Source: Megaustenia siamemsis (lineage: Eukaryota; Mollusca; Gastropoda; Stylommatophora; Ariophantidae). From it: a DNA stretch of 64,000 nucleotides. Below are positions 21,553 through 35,395 of the stretch, piece after piece. The stretch covers positions 12,609,107 through 12,673,106 of the forward strand of contig JAVIAB010000047.1 in NCBI GenBank assembly GCA_032433765.1, in the 5' to 3' direction. Positions within the stretch are counted from its first letter, which is position 1. Each line of letters opens with the position of its first letter. The notes under the pieces were generated by a model that saw only the letters and a list, made by a program, of their open reading frames with translations, had not been told where the DNA came from and did no database searches. The position numbers and the translations under genes are program-made.

Positions 21553-22412
21553 ATGGAAGGGATAACACAAGAAGGGTATGTGTGGCAAGCCATGCAGAAG
21601 ATGGGGGGTTGTAGAGAAGTTAGGGAATACTTTGCAGTTACAAGAGATAACAAGAAGGGTACCGATATTTCTGGGAGACCCAGAGAGGTTTGTAAAATGG
21701 ATACAAGCGATTGAATTCTGGGCTAAAAGCAAACAGTTAGGACAAGTAGAATTAAAAGAACTGGCGGTAGCTACAAGTCAAGGGGAAGTGTCAAGTTGTG
21801 TCAGAAGGAGAATAGAGGAAGGAGTCATTGCAGGAGTTTAGGGCATATTTAGCTAAGAGGTATGGGAGCTAAGAGGTATGGGAAGTTTAAGGACGATCAG
21901 CATGCTATTATGAAATTAACAGGGGCACAGCAGGGGAAAAGCGAGACGATACAGGAATACGGGGAGAGGATTAGAGAGATGGCAGAACAAGGGTTTGGTG
22001 CTGGAGTAGCAAGTGAGTAAAATATTGATAGCAAAATTTATAGAGGGGATAAAAGATAGAGGGTTGAGGATAATGTTGGCCAGAAAGAGGGTATCAACAA
22101 TAGGACAATTAATAGATGTAGCAATAGAGGAGGAAGGGTTAGCAAAGAGGTTTGAAGAAAACGACCAGCATAGAGAGGTGAGACTAGGGAATAGACAAGA
22201 AAGCCCCATGGAGATAGACCATATGAGGCAGAGAAGAATGCAACAGAAGGAGATGCAGGTGGTAAATGTCATACAGGAAAGAAGGTGCTACAGATGCAAG
22301 AAAATAGGGCTATTAGGAGCCAATGTAGAGAGGGAGATATTAGACAAAGAGGGATAATAAGGTATCAGAGATGGGGAAATAGGCAGGAAATATAAGTTGA
22401 AGTTGGAAGGTA
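21553..22412 (+). pseudogene. U3 gag relic
   Basis: N-terminal frame open from 21578 to 21841; a duplicated AGCTAAGAGGTATGGG shifts it. The middle frame 22013-22357 is open for 114 residues. A base loss at GGGC|TATTAGG breaks the knuckle after CYRCKKIG, so the H and last C are out of frame. Confidence 0.7.
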
Positions 22413-23071
22413 GGGAGTGGAGGAAAATAAAGTGAGGTGATAGCGAGGTGCTAATCTGAGAGGGGTTAGGCTAGGTAAGTAGGGGTAAGGAGTTGTAGCA
22501 AAGTACTAATCAGAAATTGATTAGGATACATAGAGCAAACAGGCAGGAAGCAATTAGGTATATTGTGGAAAGGCCTGTGAGAAAGAGGGAAATAGCAAAG
22601 TGTAGTCCCGGAAATGTATCCGGACGGAGAAGACTACACAAAAGGGATCTATTGTGGGAAGAGAGATAAATTGCAGAATCAATGTATGATTAAGGATAGG
22701 GAGACGGATGGAGAGCAGAGAGGAGATAGGGAAAGGTACAAGATGGGGGAAATGTTACAAAGAGAGGTACATAGGACGAGACGAGTTTTAGTGACGGAAT
22801 TATGGTATATCTGAAAGAGACAGGGAACATAGACCTAGTCTGCGGGTTCCATAGGGCCCATATCTGGAATCTAAGATAAGGTGACGACATGGATGGACGA
22901 AGACAAGGCTTGAGAGGAAAAGAGAGAAGGGTAGAGATAGAAGGGGTGGTATTAGAAATTAAGGAGGAGGCTCCGAGGTAGAGGGAAGAAGTAGGAGTGA
23001 AAAGTGAGGTTAGGGATGGAGTTTGGGTAGTTATTAGGTTAGATAAATAACTACCAGGAGTGAGGAGGCAG

Positions 23072-24550
23072 TGAAAAAGGGTTGAGGTAAAGGGACGGAA
23101 AGGTTATATGAGAAGGGATTAGACGGAAGAGGTCAAGGGTGAAGTTTAGATATGGTTGTAAACAGAGAACAACTCATTAGGAAAATTCTCGGGTGAGCGG
23201 GTCGTCAAGCATGAAGTTTGTGAAAATGGGGGTGACTTTGCTAGTTAGGATGTGACAGTCAAGCACAGAAGAGCTGAGAGGGACATATTTCCAGTCACTA
23301 ACATGGTGAGTTTGTGCTAAATAAGGAGGAAAATGTGTTTCAGAGATGTTAGAAATGTAATGTGTGTTTAGACTAAAGAGTTGTGATACTCAAGTAACCA
23401 CCTAGTGTAGGGCTAGTACACTAGTTAGAGAAACCATTCAGTGGAATGTTGAACTGGTGGGAGTGCATGGATGATACTCGCACTCAGGAAATTTATGTGG
23501 AATATAGTTGAACTAGCGGGGGAGTGCATGGAGTTATGATACTCGCACTCAGGAGAATTATGTGGAGTTAGTGAGCTAATTATGCCCACTATAGGGGAAG
23601 GCTCAATGGTAGCCTATCCAAGGAACAATTAGTAAACTGCATCGCTGGGAAAGGGGATGCAAGTTATCAAGTTACGACTAATTTGTGTAGAGACTATGGA
23701 ACATATTTGTTCCCACCATGATTAGGCTGAATGCAAGCCATCAAGTTATGACTGTAATTTGTGTAGAGACTATGGAACGTATTTGTTCCCACCATGATTA
23801 GGCTGAATGCAAGCCATCAAGTTTGACTGTAATTTGTTGTAGAGACTATGGAACGTATTTGTTCCCACCATGATTAGGCTGAATGCAAGCCATCAAGTTA
23901 TGACTGTAATTTGTGTAGAGACTTTATGGAACGTGTTTGTTCCCACCATGTTAGGCTGACGGTAAGCCATCAAGTTATGACTGTAATTTGTGTAGAGACT
24001 TTATGGAACGTACCGTTCCCACCATGATTAGGCTGACGGTAAGCCATCAAGTTACGACTGTAATTTGTGAAGAGACTATGGAACGTGTTTGTTCCCACCA
24101 TCATTAGGCTGCTGTCTGCCATCAGGCTACAGTCGCATGAAACTCAGTAATAACCAGGTTGTGAAGAGACTTTAGGGAACAAGTAAATAGACTGTTATGT
24201 TGTGAGAAATGTTTGAATTTCACGATTGTCATGTGGCAGGCCAACAAGAGTGGTCTGGTATTGAATAAAGTAAGTGTATGCAAAGTTCTCAGTTGTCAAT
24301 TCCATCATTCATATTTGTCACTGTACTGTGTCACCGTGAAGGACGAACACTGGTGTCGCGGGTCACTATCATCACAACGTAAAGTCAAGTCTAATTTGAT
24401 TGGGGACACAGCGACGAACCATACTTGATTAAATTAACGAGGCATGGTCCTGGCGAGAGTTGTCCTTGCTTACTCCAGCTCGGAATGAGTGGAGATCTCT
24501 TGTGAGTGCCCTACAGCTCAACCAGAGTTCAGAGGATTAGGAAGTGGAAG
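23072..24550 (+). mobile_element. U4 LTR-like region and leader
   Basis: Shares with U5 and U6 the loss of the GAGCCCATGGG segment in the head and a further deletion around the former G-tract. Six minisatellite monomers at 23690-24110. AATAAA at 24264-24269. Confidence 0.6.
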
Positions 24551-25299
24551 AATTAGACGACGCTGATGACTACCCTACTGTTCAGCTAGAATCATGTCCA
24601 CAGGGATACATCCAAGAGGACTCACAAGTTAACTGCAGCTGTAGAGAAACTGTCAACACTTTCTAGTTATCTAGCGTATTTCTGAATCTAGGGAACATGG
24701 GAGAGATCACCTGTCAGGCAAAACTTCTCAGCTGGATAAGTAATCTTGTAAAGTACAAACCTCAAGTCACATATCGGCACCAAGACACTCCTTTACATAG
24801 TGATAAAGACATAGATGTTGGAGTTGTTGGAGGAGGAACTGTTGCTGCAGTCATGGTCACTGTGATGTTTGTTTTGATTGCGGTGTTTCTCAAGAGGAAA
24901 GGAAACAGGTCAGAATGCAGCTATCAGAAGATTTAATGACATCACCACTGATGCAACAATACCTAAAGCATAGCAGTCAATATGACACCTACCAACAGTC
25001 TTAATGATGATGTATCCATTAATATGTGTCTCTGGAACTAATGACAAGTCAAAACAAATGTGGTCTTGAAGCACAATCCAGAACTTCATCCACATGAAAT
25101 AGATTATGACAATACCTCTGAAAAGATTCAAGTTACACCAGTAGATCAGATCTATGCTATAGTCACCGAAGTACCTGAATCTAATATGACAACAGGCTAC
25201 AAATGGTGCCATAGACAACACGGGGCACAGTTCAGGCAGAGAACAACACAACGGGAACTAGTCAGACATCGTCGGAGAGGAGCGGCGATAAGTAATTAA
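24551..25299 (+). pseudogene. U4 receptor relic
   Basis: Has the same deletion before MGEITCQA and the same GGGTVAAVMV helix as U3. Juxtamembrane CSYQKI is kept (to 24936), then single-base losses break the tail start. The tail frame 25060-25299 keeps DYDNTSEK and IYAIVTEVPES and runs past the ancestral stop. Confidence 0.55.
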
Positions 25300-25855
25300 G
25301 ATTGGTTAATTAAATTAGTTAATTTTGTTTAATTAGAGTATTGGTGGAATGTGAGAGAAAACTGGTATTAATTGTGTGGAAGGAATTAAAAAGGTATATA
25401 ACAAAAAGCTCGATTATCACAGACGTGTGTGTCGACCACACATTTTTTTTTCAGTGAGAATAGGGAAGTAATATATATTAGAGGAGAGGGGGTAGAATAG
25501 GGAACAAATAGGATTAAAGACATAGCTGGGATAAGAGAGAGTGATGTGTGTGTGTAATAAGATATTTTTAATATGTACAAAAGGATGTAAACAAATATTG
25601 AAAGGAAAAAAAGTAGGTAACAAGAATAAATATTATAAAGGAGCAAAGACAGAATAATGATAGGGTCTATAAGATATATAAAGCATTAAAAGAGAAGATA
25701 GAGTAGGGAGTATAGACAAACAGTGGTTCAGAATGAAGAGGAGCACAAGGAGAGAGAACACTGGGAGATAAGAAATAGAGAGGGATGAAAGAGGTAAGGG
25801 AGTGTAAGACAAGGTTCAGCTGGAAGAGAATAAGGAAGGAATAAGGGAATAGAAG

Positions 25856-26719
25856 ATGGAAGGGATAACACAAGAAGGGTATGTGTGGCAAGCCATGCAG
25901 AAGATGGGGGAGGTCGTAGAGAAGTTAGGGAATACTTTGCAGTTACAAGAGATAACAAGAAGGGTACCGATATTTCTGGGAGACCCAGAGAGGTTTGTAA
26001 AATGGATACAAGCGATTGAATCTGGGCTAAAAGCAAACAGTTAGGACAAGTAGAATTAAAAGAACTGGCGGTAGCTACAAGTCAAGGGGAAGTGTCAAGT
26101 TGTGTCAGAAGGAGAATAGAGGAAGGAGTCATGGCAGGAGTTTAGGGCATATTTAGCTAAGAGGTATGGGAGCTAAGAGGTATGGGAAGTTTAAGGACGA
26201 TCAGCATGCTATTATGAAATTAACAGGGGCACAGCAGGGGAAAAGCGAGACGATACAGGAATACGGGGAGAGGATTAGAGAGATGGCAGAACAAGGTTGG
26301 GTGCTGGAGTAGCAAGTGAGTAAAATATTGATAGCAAAATTTATAGAGGGGATAAGAGATAGAGGGTTGAGGATAATGTTGGCCAGAAAGAGGGTATCAA
26401 CAATAGGACAATTAATAGATGTAGCAATAGAGCAGGAAGGGTTAGCAAAGAGATGTTTGAAGAAAACGACCAGCATAGAGAGGTGAGACTAGGGAATAGA
26501 CAAGAAAGCCCCATGGAGATAGACCATATGAGGCAGAGAAGAATGCAACAGAGGGAGATGCAGGTGGTAAATGTCATACAGGAAAGAAGGTGCTACAGAT
26601 GCAAGAAAATAGGGCCTATTAGGAGCCAATGTAGAGAGGGAGATATTAGACAAAGAGGGATAATAAGGTATCAGAGATGGGGAAATAGGCAGGAAATATA
26701 AGTTGAAGTTGGAAGGTAG
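25856..26719 (+). pseudogene. U4 gag relic
   Basis: Open 25856-26044, then shifted by a base loss at GAATCTGGGC. The C-terminal frame 26453-26701 is open. The knuckle reads CYRCKKIGPIRSQC, where the zinc-binding histidine has become proline. Confidence 0.7.
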
Positions 26720-27376
26720 GGAGTGGAGGAAAATAAAATGAGGTGATAGCGAGGTGCTAATCTGAGAGGGGTTAGGCTAGGTAAGTAGGGTAAGGAGTTG
26801 TAGCAAAGTACTAATCAGAAATTGATTAGGATACATAGAGCAAACAGGCAGGAAGCAATTAGGTATATTGTGGAAAGGCCTGTGAGAAAGAGGGAAATAG
26901 CAAGTGTAGTCCCGGAAATGTATCCGGACGGAGAAGACTACACAAAAGGGATCTATTGTGGGAACAGAGATAAATTGCAGAATCAATGTATGATTAAGGA
27001 TAGGGAGACGGATGGAGAGCAGAGAGGAGATAGGGAAAGGTACAAGATGGGGGGAAATGTTTACAAAGAGAGGTACATAGGACGAGACAAGTTTTAGTGA
27101 CGGAATTATGGTATATCTGAAAGAGACAGGGAACATAGACCTAGTCTGCGGTTCCATAGGGCCCATATCTGAATCTGTAGATAAGGTGACGACATGGATG
27201 GACGAAGACAAGGCTTGAGAGGAAAAGAGAGAAGGGTAGAGATAGAAGGGGTGGTATTAGAAATTAAGGAGGAGGCTCCGAGGTAGAGGGAAGAAGTAGG
27301 AGTGAAAAGTGAGGTTAGGGATGGAGTTTGGGTAGTTATTAGGTTAGATAAATAACTACCAGGAGTGAGGAGGCAG

Positions 27377-28863
27377 TGAAAAAGGGTTGAGGTAAAGGGA
27401 CGGAAAGGTTATATGAGAAGGGATTAGACGGAAGAGGTCAAGGGGTGAAGTTTAGATATGGCTGTAAACAGAGAACAACTCATTAGGGAAATTCTCGGGT
27501 GAGCGGGTCGTCAAGCATGAAGTTTGTGAAAATGGGGGTGACTTTGCTAGTTAGGAGATGTGACAGTCAAGCACAGAAGAGCTGAGAAGGACATATTTCC
27601 AGTCACTAACATGGTGAGTTTGTGCTAGAATAAGGAGGAAAATGTGTTTCAGAGATTGTTTACAAAATGTAATGTGTGTGTTTAGACTAAAGAGTTGTGA
27701 TACTCAAGTAACCACCTAGTGTAGGGCTAGTACACTAGTTAGAGAAACCATTCAGTGGAATGTTGAACTGGTGGGAGTGCATGGATGATACTTGCACTCA
27801 GGAAATTTATGTGGAATATAGTTGAACTAGCGGGGGAGTGCATGGAGTTATGATACTCGCACTCAGGAGAATTATGTGGAGTTAGTGAGCTAATTATGCC
27901 CACTATAGGGGAAGGCTTAATGGTAGCCTATCCAAGGAACAATTAGTAAACTGCATCGCTGGAAAAGGGGATGCAAGTTATCAAGTTACGACTAATTTGT
28001 GTAGAGACTAATGGAACGTATTTGTTCCCACCATGATTAGGCTGAATGCAAGCCATCAAGTTATGACAGTAATTTGTGAAGAGACTATGGAACGTATTTG
28101 TTCCCACCATGATTAGGCTGAATGCAAGCCATCAAGTATGGACTGTAATTTGTGTAGAGACTATGGGAACGTGATTGTTCCCACCATGATTAGGCTGATG
28201 CAAGCCATCAAAGTTATGACTGGTAATTTGGTAGAGACTTTATGGAACGTGTTTGTTCCCACCATGATTAGGCTGACGGTAAGCCATCAAGTTACGACTG
28301 TAATTTGTGTAGAGACTTTATGGAACGTACGTTCCCACCATGATTAGGCTGACGGTAAGCCATCAAGTACGACAGTAATTTGTGAAGAGACTATGGAACG
28401 TGTTTGTTCCCACCATCATTAGGCTGCTGTCTGCCATCAGGCTACAGTCGCATGAACTCAGTAATAACCAGGTTGTGAAGAGACTTTAGGGAACAAGTAA
28501 ATAGACTGTTATGTTGTGAGAAATGTTTGAATTTCACGATTGTCATGTGGCAGGCCAACAAGAGTGGTCTGGTATTGAATAAAGTCAGTGTATGCAAAGT
28601 TCTCAGTTGTCAATTCCATCATTCATATTTGTCACTGTACTGTGTCACCGTGAAGGAACGAACACTGGTGTCGCAGGGTCACTATCATCACAACGTAAAG
28701 TCAAGTCTAATTTGATGGGGGACACAGCGACGAACCATACTTGATTAAATTAACGAGGCATGGTCCTGGCGAGAGTTGTCCTTGCTTACTCCAGCTCGGA
28801 ATGAGTGGAGATCTCTTGTGAGCCCTACAGCTCAAACCAGAGTTCAGAGGATTAGGAAGTGGA
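27377..28863 (+). mobile_element. U5 LTR-like region and leader
   Basis: Same head deletions as U4. Six minisatellite monomers at 27990-28420 with several one-base insertions. AATAAA at 28578-28583. Confidence 0.6.
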
Positions 28864-29682
28864 AGATTTAGATGATGAAGCTGATGACTACCCTACTGTT
28901 CAGCTAGAATCATGTCCACAGGGATACATCCAAGAGGACTCACAAGTTAACTGCAGCTGTAGAGAAACTGCCAACACTTTCTAGTTATCTAGCGTATTTC
29001 TGAATCTAGGTCAATAGTTCAGGACTTGGGTTTACTACATACAACATGGCCAGCAGGAACATGGGAGAGATCACCTGTCAGGCAAAACTTCTAAACTGGA
29101 CAAGTAATCTTGTAAAGTACAAACCTCAAGTCACATATCGGCACCAAGACACTCCTTTACATAGTGATAAAGACATAGATGTTGGAGTTGTAGTTGGAGG
29201 AACTGTTGCTGCAGTCGTGGTCACTGTGATGTTTGTTTTGATTGCGGTGTTTCTCAAGAGGAAAGGAAACAGGTCAGAATGCAGCTATCAGAAGATTTAA
29301 TGACATCACCACTGATGCAACAATACCTAAAAGCATAGCAGTCAATATGACACAAGCTACCAACAGTCTTAATGATGATGTATCCATTAATGATGTGGCT
29401 TCTGGAACTAATGACAAGTCAAAACCAAATGTGGTCTTCAAGCACAATCCAGAACCAGAACTTCATCCACATGAAATAGATTATGACAATACCTCTGAAA
29501 AGATTCAAGTTACACCAGTAGATCAGATCTATGCTATAGTCACCGAAGTACCTGAATCTAATATGACAACAGGCTACAAATGGTGCCATAGACAACACGG
29601 GGCACAGTTCAGGCAGAGAACAACAACACGACAACGGGAACTAGTCAGACATCGTCGGAGAGGAGCGGTGATAAGTAATTAA
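28864..29682 (+). pseudogene. U5 receptor relic (best tail)
   Basis: DDEADDYPTVQLES start, then the early stop in CRETANTF. ASRNMGEITCQA to CSYQKI is open from 29046 to 29300. The overlapping frame 29242-29682 carries the whole tail: MTQATNSLNDDVSIND, NPEPELHPHEIDYDNT, DQIYAIVTEVPES, then read-through. The two frames differ by one base at the ancestral shift. This and U6 are the most informative copies for reconstructing the source protein. Confidence 0.6.
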
Positions 29683-30225
29683 GATTGGTTAATTAAATTA
29701 GTTAATTTTGTTTATTAGAGTATTGGTGGAATGTGAGAGAAAACTGGTATTAATTGTGTGGAAGGAATTAAAATGGTATATAATAAAAGCTCGATTATCA
29801 CAGACGTGTGTGTCGACCACACATTTTTTTTCAGTGAGAATAGGGAAGTAATATATATTAGAGGAGAGGGGTAGAATAGGGAACAAATAGGATTAAAGAC
29901 ATAGCTGGGATAAGAGAGAGTGATGTGTGCTGTGTAATAAGATATTTTTAATATGTACAAAAGGATGTAAACAAATATTGAAAGGAAAAAAAGTAGGTAA
30001 CAAGAATAAATATTATAAAGGAGCAAAGACAGAATAAGGATAGGGTCTATAAGATATATAAAGCATTAAAAGAGAAGATAGAGTAGGGAGTATAGACAAA
30101 CAGTGGTTCAGAAGGAAGAGGAGCACAAGGAGAGAGAACACTGGGAGATAAGAAATAGAGAGGGATGAAAGAGGTAAGGGAGTGTAAGACAAGGTTCAGC
30201 TGGGAAGAGAATAAGGGAAGAGAAG

Positions 30226-31047
30226 ATGGAAGGGATAACACAAGAAGGGTATGTGTGGCAAGCCATGCAGAAGATGGGGGGAGGTTGTAGAGAAGTTAGG
30301 GAATACTTTGCAGTTACAAGAGATAAGAAGGGTACCGATATTTCTGGGAGACCCAGAGAGGTTTGTAAAATGATACAAGTGATTGAATTCTGGGCTAAAA
30401 GCAAACAGTTAGGACAAGTAGAATTAAAGAACTGGCGGTAGCTACAAGTCAAGGGGAAGTGTCAAGTTGTGTCAGAAGGAGAATAGAGGAAGGAGTCATT
30501 GCAGGAGTTAAGAGTATGGGAAGTTTAAGGACGATCAGCGTGCTATTATGAAATTAACAGGGGCACAGCAGGGGAAAAGCGAGACGATACAGGAATATGG
30601 AGAGAGGATTAGAGAGATAGCGGAACAAGGGTGTGGTGCTGGAGTAGCAAGTGAGTAAAATGATAGCAAAATTTATAGAGGGGATAAGAGATAGAGGGTT
30701 GAGGATAATGTTGGCTAGAAAGAGGGTATCAACAATAGGACAATTAATAGAAGTAGCAATAGAGGAGGAAGGGTTAGCAAAGAGATTTGAAGAAAACGAC
30801 CAGCATAGAGGTGAGACTAGGGAATAGACAAGAAAGCCCCATGGAGATAGACCATATGAGGCAGAGAAGAATGCAACAGAGGGAGATGCGGTGGTAAATG
30901 TCATACAGGAAAGAAGGTGCTACAGATGCGGGAAAATAGGGCATATTAGGAGCCAATGTAGAGTGGGAGATATTAGACAAAGAGGGACAATAAGGTATCA
31001 GAGATGGGGAAATAGGCAGGAAATAGAAGTTGAGGTTGAAGGTAGGG
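30226..31047 (+). pseudogene. U5 gag relic
   Basis: Base losses at AAAATGATAC and AGGAGTTAAGAG shift the frame. The knuckle is intact in sequence (CYRCGKIGHIRSQC, near 30920-30960). The shared GTGAGTAA stop is present with a 3-base loss after it. Confidence 0.7.
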
Positions 31048-31698
31048 AGTGGAGGAAAAGAAAGAGGTGATAGCGAGGTGCTAATCTGAGAGGGTTAGGC
31101 TAGGTAAGTAGGGGTAAGGAGTTATAGCAAAGTACTAATCGGAAATTGATTAGGCTACATAGAGCAAACAGGCAGGAAGCAATTAGGTATATTGTGGAAA
31201 GGCCTGTGAGAAAGGGAAATAGCAAAGTGTAGTCCCGGAAATGTATCCGGACGGAGAAGACTACACAAAAGGGATCTATTGTGGAACAGAGATAAATTGC
31301 GGAATCAATGTATGATTAAGGATAGGGAGACGGATGGAGAGCAGAGAGGAGATAGGGAAAGGTACAAGATGGGGGGAAATGTTACAAGAGAGAGGTACAT
31401 AGGACGAGACGAGTTTTAGTGACGGAATTATGGTATATCTGAAAGAGACAGGGAACATAGACCTAGTCTGCGGGTTCCATAGGGCCCATATCTGGAATCT
31501 ATAGATAAGGTGACGACATGGATGGACGAAGACAAGGCTTGAGAGGAAAAGAGAGAAGGGTAGAGATAGAAGGGGTGGTATTAGAAATTAAGAGAGGCTC
31601 CGAGGTAGAGGGAGAAAGTAGGAGTGAAAAGTGAGGTTAGGGATGGAGTTTGGGTAGTTATTAGGTTAGATAAATAACTACCAGGAGTGAGGAGGCAG

Positions 31699-33172
31699 TG
31701 AAAAAGGGTTGAGGTAAAGGGACGGAGAGGTTATATGAGAAGGGATTAGACGAAGAGGTCAAGGGGTGAAGTTTAGATATGGTTGTAAACAGAGAACAAC
31801 TCATTAGGGAAATTCTCGGGTGAGCGGGTCGTCAAGCATGAAGTTTGTGAAAATGGGGGTGACTTTGCTAGTTAGGATGTGACAGTCAAGCACAGAAGAG
31901 CTGAGAAGGACATATTCCAGTCACTAACATGGTGAGTTTGTGCTAAAATAAGGAGGAAAATGTGTTTCAGAGATGTTACAAATGTAATGTGTGTTTAGAC
32001 TAAAGAGTTTTGATACTCAAGTAACCACCTAGTGTGGGCTAGTACACTAGTTAGAGAAACCATTCAGTGGAATGTTGAACTGGTGGGAGTGCATGGATGA
32101 TACTTGCACTCAGGAATTTATGTGGAATATAGTTGAACTAGCGGGGGAGTGCATGGAGTTATGATACTCGCACTCAGGAGAATTATGTGGAGTTAGTGAG
32201 CTAAGTTATGCCCACTATAGGGGAAGGCTTAATGGTAGCCTATCCAAGGAACAATTAGTAAACTGCATCGCTGGATAAGGGGATGCAAGTTATCAAGTTA
32301 CGACTAATTTGTGTAGAGACTATGGAACGTATTTGTTCCCACCATGATTAGGCTGAATGCAAGCCATCAAGTTATGACTGTAATTTGTGTAGAGACTATG
32401 GAACGTATTTGTTCCCACCATGATTAGGCTGATGCAAGTCATCAAGTTATGACTGTAATTTGTGTAGAGACTATGGAACGTATTTGTTCCCACCATGATT
32501 TGGCTGAATGCAAGCCATCAAGTTATGACTAATTTGTGTAGAGACTTTATGGAACGTGTTTGTTCCCACCATGTTTAGGCTGACGGTAAGCCATCAAGTT
32601 ATGACTAATTTGTGTAGAGACTTTATGGAACGTACCGTTCCCACCATGATTAGGCTGACGGTAAGCCATCAAGTTACGACTGTAATTTGTGAAGAGACTA
32701 TGGAACGTGTTTGTTCCCACCATCATTAGGCTGACTGTCTGCCATCAGGCTACAGTCGCATGAACTCAGTAATAACCAGGTTGTGAAGAGACTTTAGGGA
32801 ACAAGTAAATAGACTGTTATGTGTTGAGAAATGTTTGAATTTCACGATTGTCATGTGGCAGGCCAACAAGAGTGGTCTGGTATTGAATAAAGTCAGTGTA
32901 TGCAAAGTTCTCAGTTGTCAATTCCATCATTCATATTTGTCACTGTACTGTGTCACCGTGAAGGACGAACACTGGTGTCGCGGGTCACTATCATCATAAC
33001 GTAAAGTCAAGTCTAATCTGATTGGGGACACAGCGACGAACCATACTTGATGAAATTAACGAGGCATGGTCCTGGCGAGAGTTGTCCTTGCTTACTCCAG
33101 CTCGGAATGAGTGGAGATCTCTTGTGAGTGCCCTACAGCTCAAACCAGAGTTCAGAGGATTAGGAAGTGGAA
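31699..33172 (+). mobile_element. U6 LTR-like region and leader
   Basis: Close to U4 and U5. Six monomers at 32290-32740. AATAAA at 32886-32891. Confidence 0.6.
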
Positions 33173-33952
33173 GATTTAGATGATGAAGCTGATGACTACC
33201 CTACTGTTCAGCTAGAATCATGTCCACAGGGATACATCCAAGAGGACTCACAAGTTAACTGCAGCTGTAGAGAAACTGCCAACACTTTCTAGTTATCTAG
33301 CGTATTTCTGAATCTAGGGTCAATAGTTCAGGACTTGGGTTTACTACATACAACATGGCCAGCAGGAACATGGGAGAGATCACCTGTCAGGCAAAACTTC
33401 TAAACTGGACAAGTAATCTTGTAAAGTACAAACCTCAAGTCACATATCGGCACCAAGACACTCCTTTACATAGTGATAAAGACATAGATGTTGGAGTTGT
33501 AGTTGGAGGAACTGTTGCTGCAGTCGTGGTCACTGTGATGTTTGTTTTGATTGCGGTGTTTCTCAAGAGGAAAGGAAACAGGTCAGAATGCAGCTATCAG
33601 AAGATTTAATGACATCACCACTGATGCAACAATACCTAAAAGCATAGCAGTCAATATGACACAAGCTACCAACAGTCTTAATGATGATGTATCCATTAAT
33701 GATGTGGCTTCTGGAACTAATGACAAGTCAAAACCAAATGTGGTCTTCAAGCACAATCCAGAACCAGAACTTCATCCACATGAAATAGATTATGACAATA
33801 CCTCTGAAAAGATTCAAGTTACACCAGTAGATCAGATCTATGCTATAGTCACCGAAGTACCTGAATCTAATATGACAACAGGCTACAAATGGTGCCATAG
33901 ACAACACGGGCACAGTTCAGGCAGAGAACAACAACACGACAACGGAAACTAG
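33173..33952 (+). pseudogene. U6 receptor relic
   Basis: Nearly the same as U5: 33355-33609 open through the TM segment, overlapping tail frame 33551-33952. A one-base loss at ACACGGGCAC after PES changes the run-on end. The tyrosine motifs DYDNT and IYAIV are intact. Confidence 0.6.
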
Positions 33953-34536
33953 TCAGACATCGTCGGAGAGGAGCGGTGATAAGTAATTAAGATTGGTTAA
34001 TTAAATTAGTTAATTTTGTTTAATTAGAGTATTGGTGGAATGTGAGAGAAAACTGGTATTAATTGTGTGGAAGGAATTAAAAAGGTATATAATAAAAAGC
34101 TCGATTATCACAGACGTGTGTGTCGACCACACATTATTTTTCAGTGAGAATAGGGAAGTAATATATATTAGAGGAGAGGGGGTAGAATAGGGAACAAATA
34201 GGATTAAAGACATAGCTGGGATAAGAGAGAGTGATGTGTGCTGTGTAATAAGATATTTTTAATATGTACAAAAGGATGTAAACAAATATTGAAAGGAAAA
34301 AAAGTAGGTAACAAGAATAAATATTATAAAGTGAGCAAAGACAGAATAAGGATAGGGTCTATAAGATACATAAAGCATTAAAAGAGAAGATAGAGTAGGG
34401 AGTATAGACAAACAGTGGTTCAGAAGGAAGAGGAGCACAAGGAGAGAGAACACTGGGAGATAAGAAATAGAGAGGGATGAAAGAGGTAAGGAGTGTAAGA
34501 CAAGGTTCAGCTGGTAAGAGAATAAGGGAATAGAAG

Positions 34537-35395
34537 ATGGAAGGGATAACACAAGAAGGGTATGTGTGGCAAGCCATGCAGAAGATGGGGGGAGGTTGTA
34601 GAGAAGTTAGGGAATACTTTGCAGTTACAAGAGATAAAAGGGTACCGATATTTCTGGAGACCCAGAGAGGTTTGTAAAATGGATACAAGTGATTGAATTC
34701 TGGGCTAAAAGCAAACAGTTAGGACAAGTAGAATTAAAAGAACTGGCGGTAGCTACAAGTCAAGGGGAAGTGTCAAGTTGTGTCAGAAGGAGAATAGAGG
34801 AAGGAGTCATGGCAGGAGTTTAGGGCATATTTAGCTAGGAGGTATGGGAGCTAAGAGGTATGGGAAGTTTAAGGACGATCAGCATGCTATTATGAAATTA
34901 ACAGGGGCACAGCAGGAGAAAAGCGAGACGATACAGGAATACGGGGAGAGGATTAGAGAGATGGCAGAACAAGGGTTTGGTGCTGGAGTAGCAAGTGAGT
35001 AAAATATTGATAGCAAAATTTATAGAGGGGATAAGAGATAGAGGGTTGAGGATAATGTTGGCCAGAAAGAGGGTATCAACAATAGGACAATTAATAGATG
35101 TAGCAATAGAGGAGGAAGGGTTAGCAAAGAGGTTGAAGAAAACGACCAGCATAGAGAGGTGAGACTAGGGAATAGACAAGAAAGCCCCATGGAGATAGAC
35201 CATATGAGGCAGAGAAGAATGCAACAGAGGGAGATGCAGGTGGTAAATGTCATACAGGAAAGAAGGTGCTACAGATGCAAGAAAATAGGGCATATTAGGA
35301 GCCAATGTAGAGAGGGAGATATTAGACAAAGAGGGATAATAAGGTATCAGAGATGGGGAAATAGGCAGGAAATAGAAGTTGAGGTTGGAAGGTAG
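34537..35395 (+). pseudogene. U6 gag relic
   Basis: N-terminal part broken by small losses (GATAAAAGGG, CTGGAGACC). A further base loss at AGAGGTTGAAG. The C-terminal frame 35159-35395 is open to EIEVEVGR and its stop and holds an intact knuckle CYRCKKIGHIRSQC. Confidence 0.7.

Noticed and set aside
29519..29551. Canonical ITIM in the captured tail
   Set aside because: The residue two before the tyrosine of YAIV is Gln, not Ile, Val, Leu or Ser, so only a YxxV motif can be claimed.
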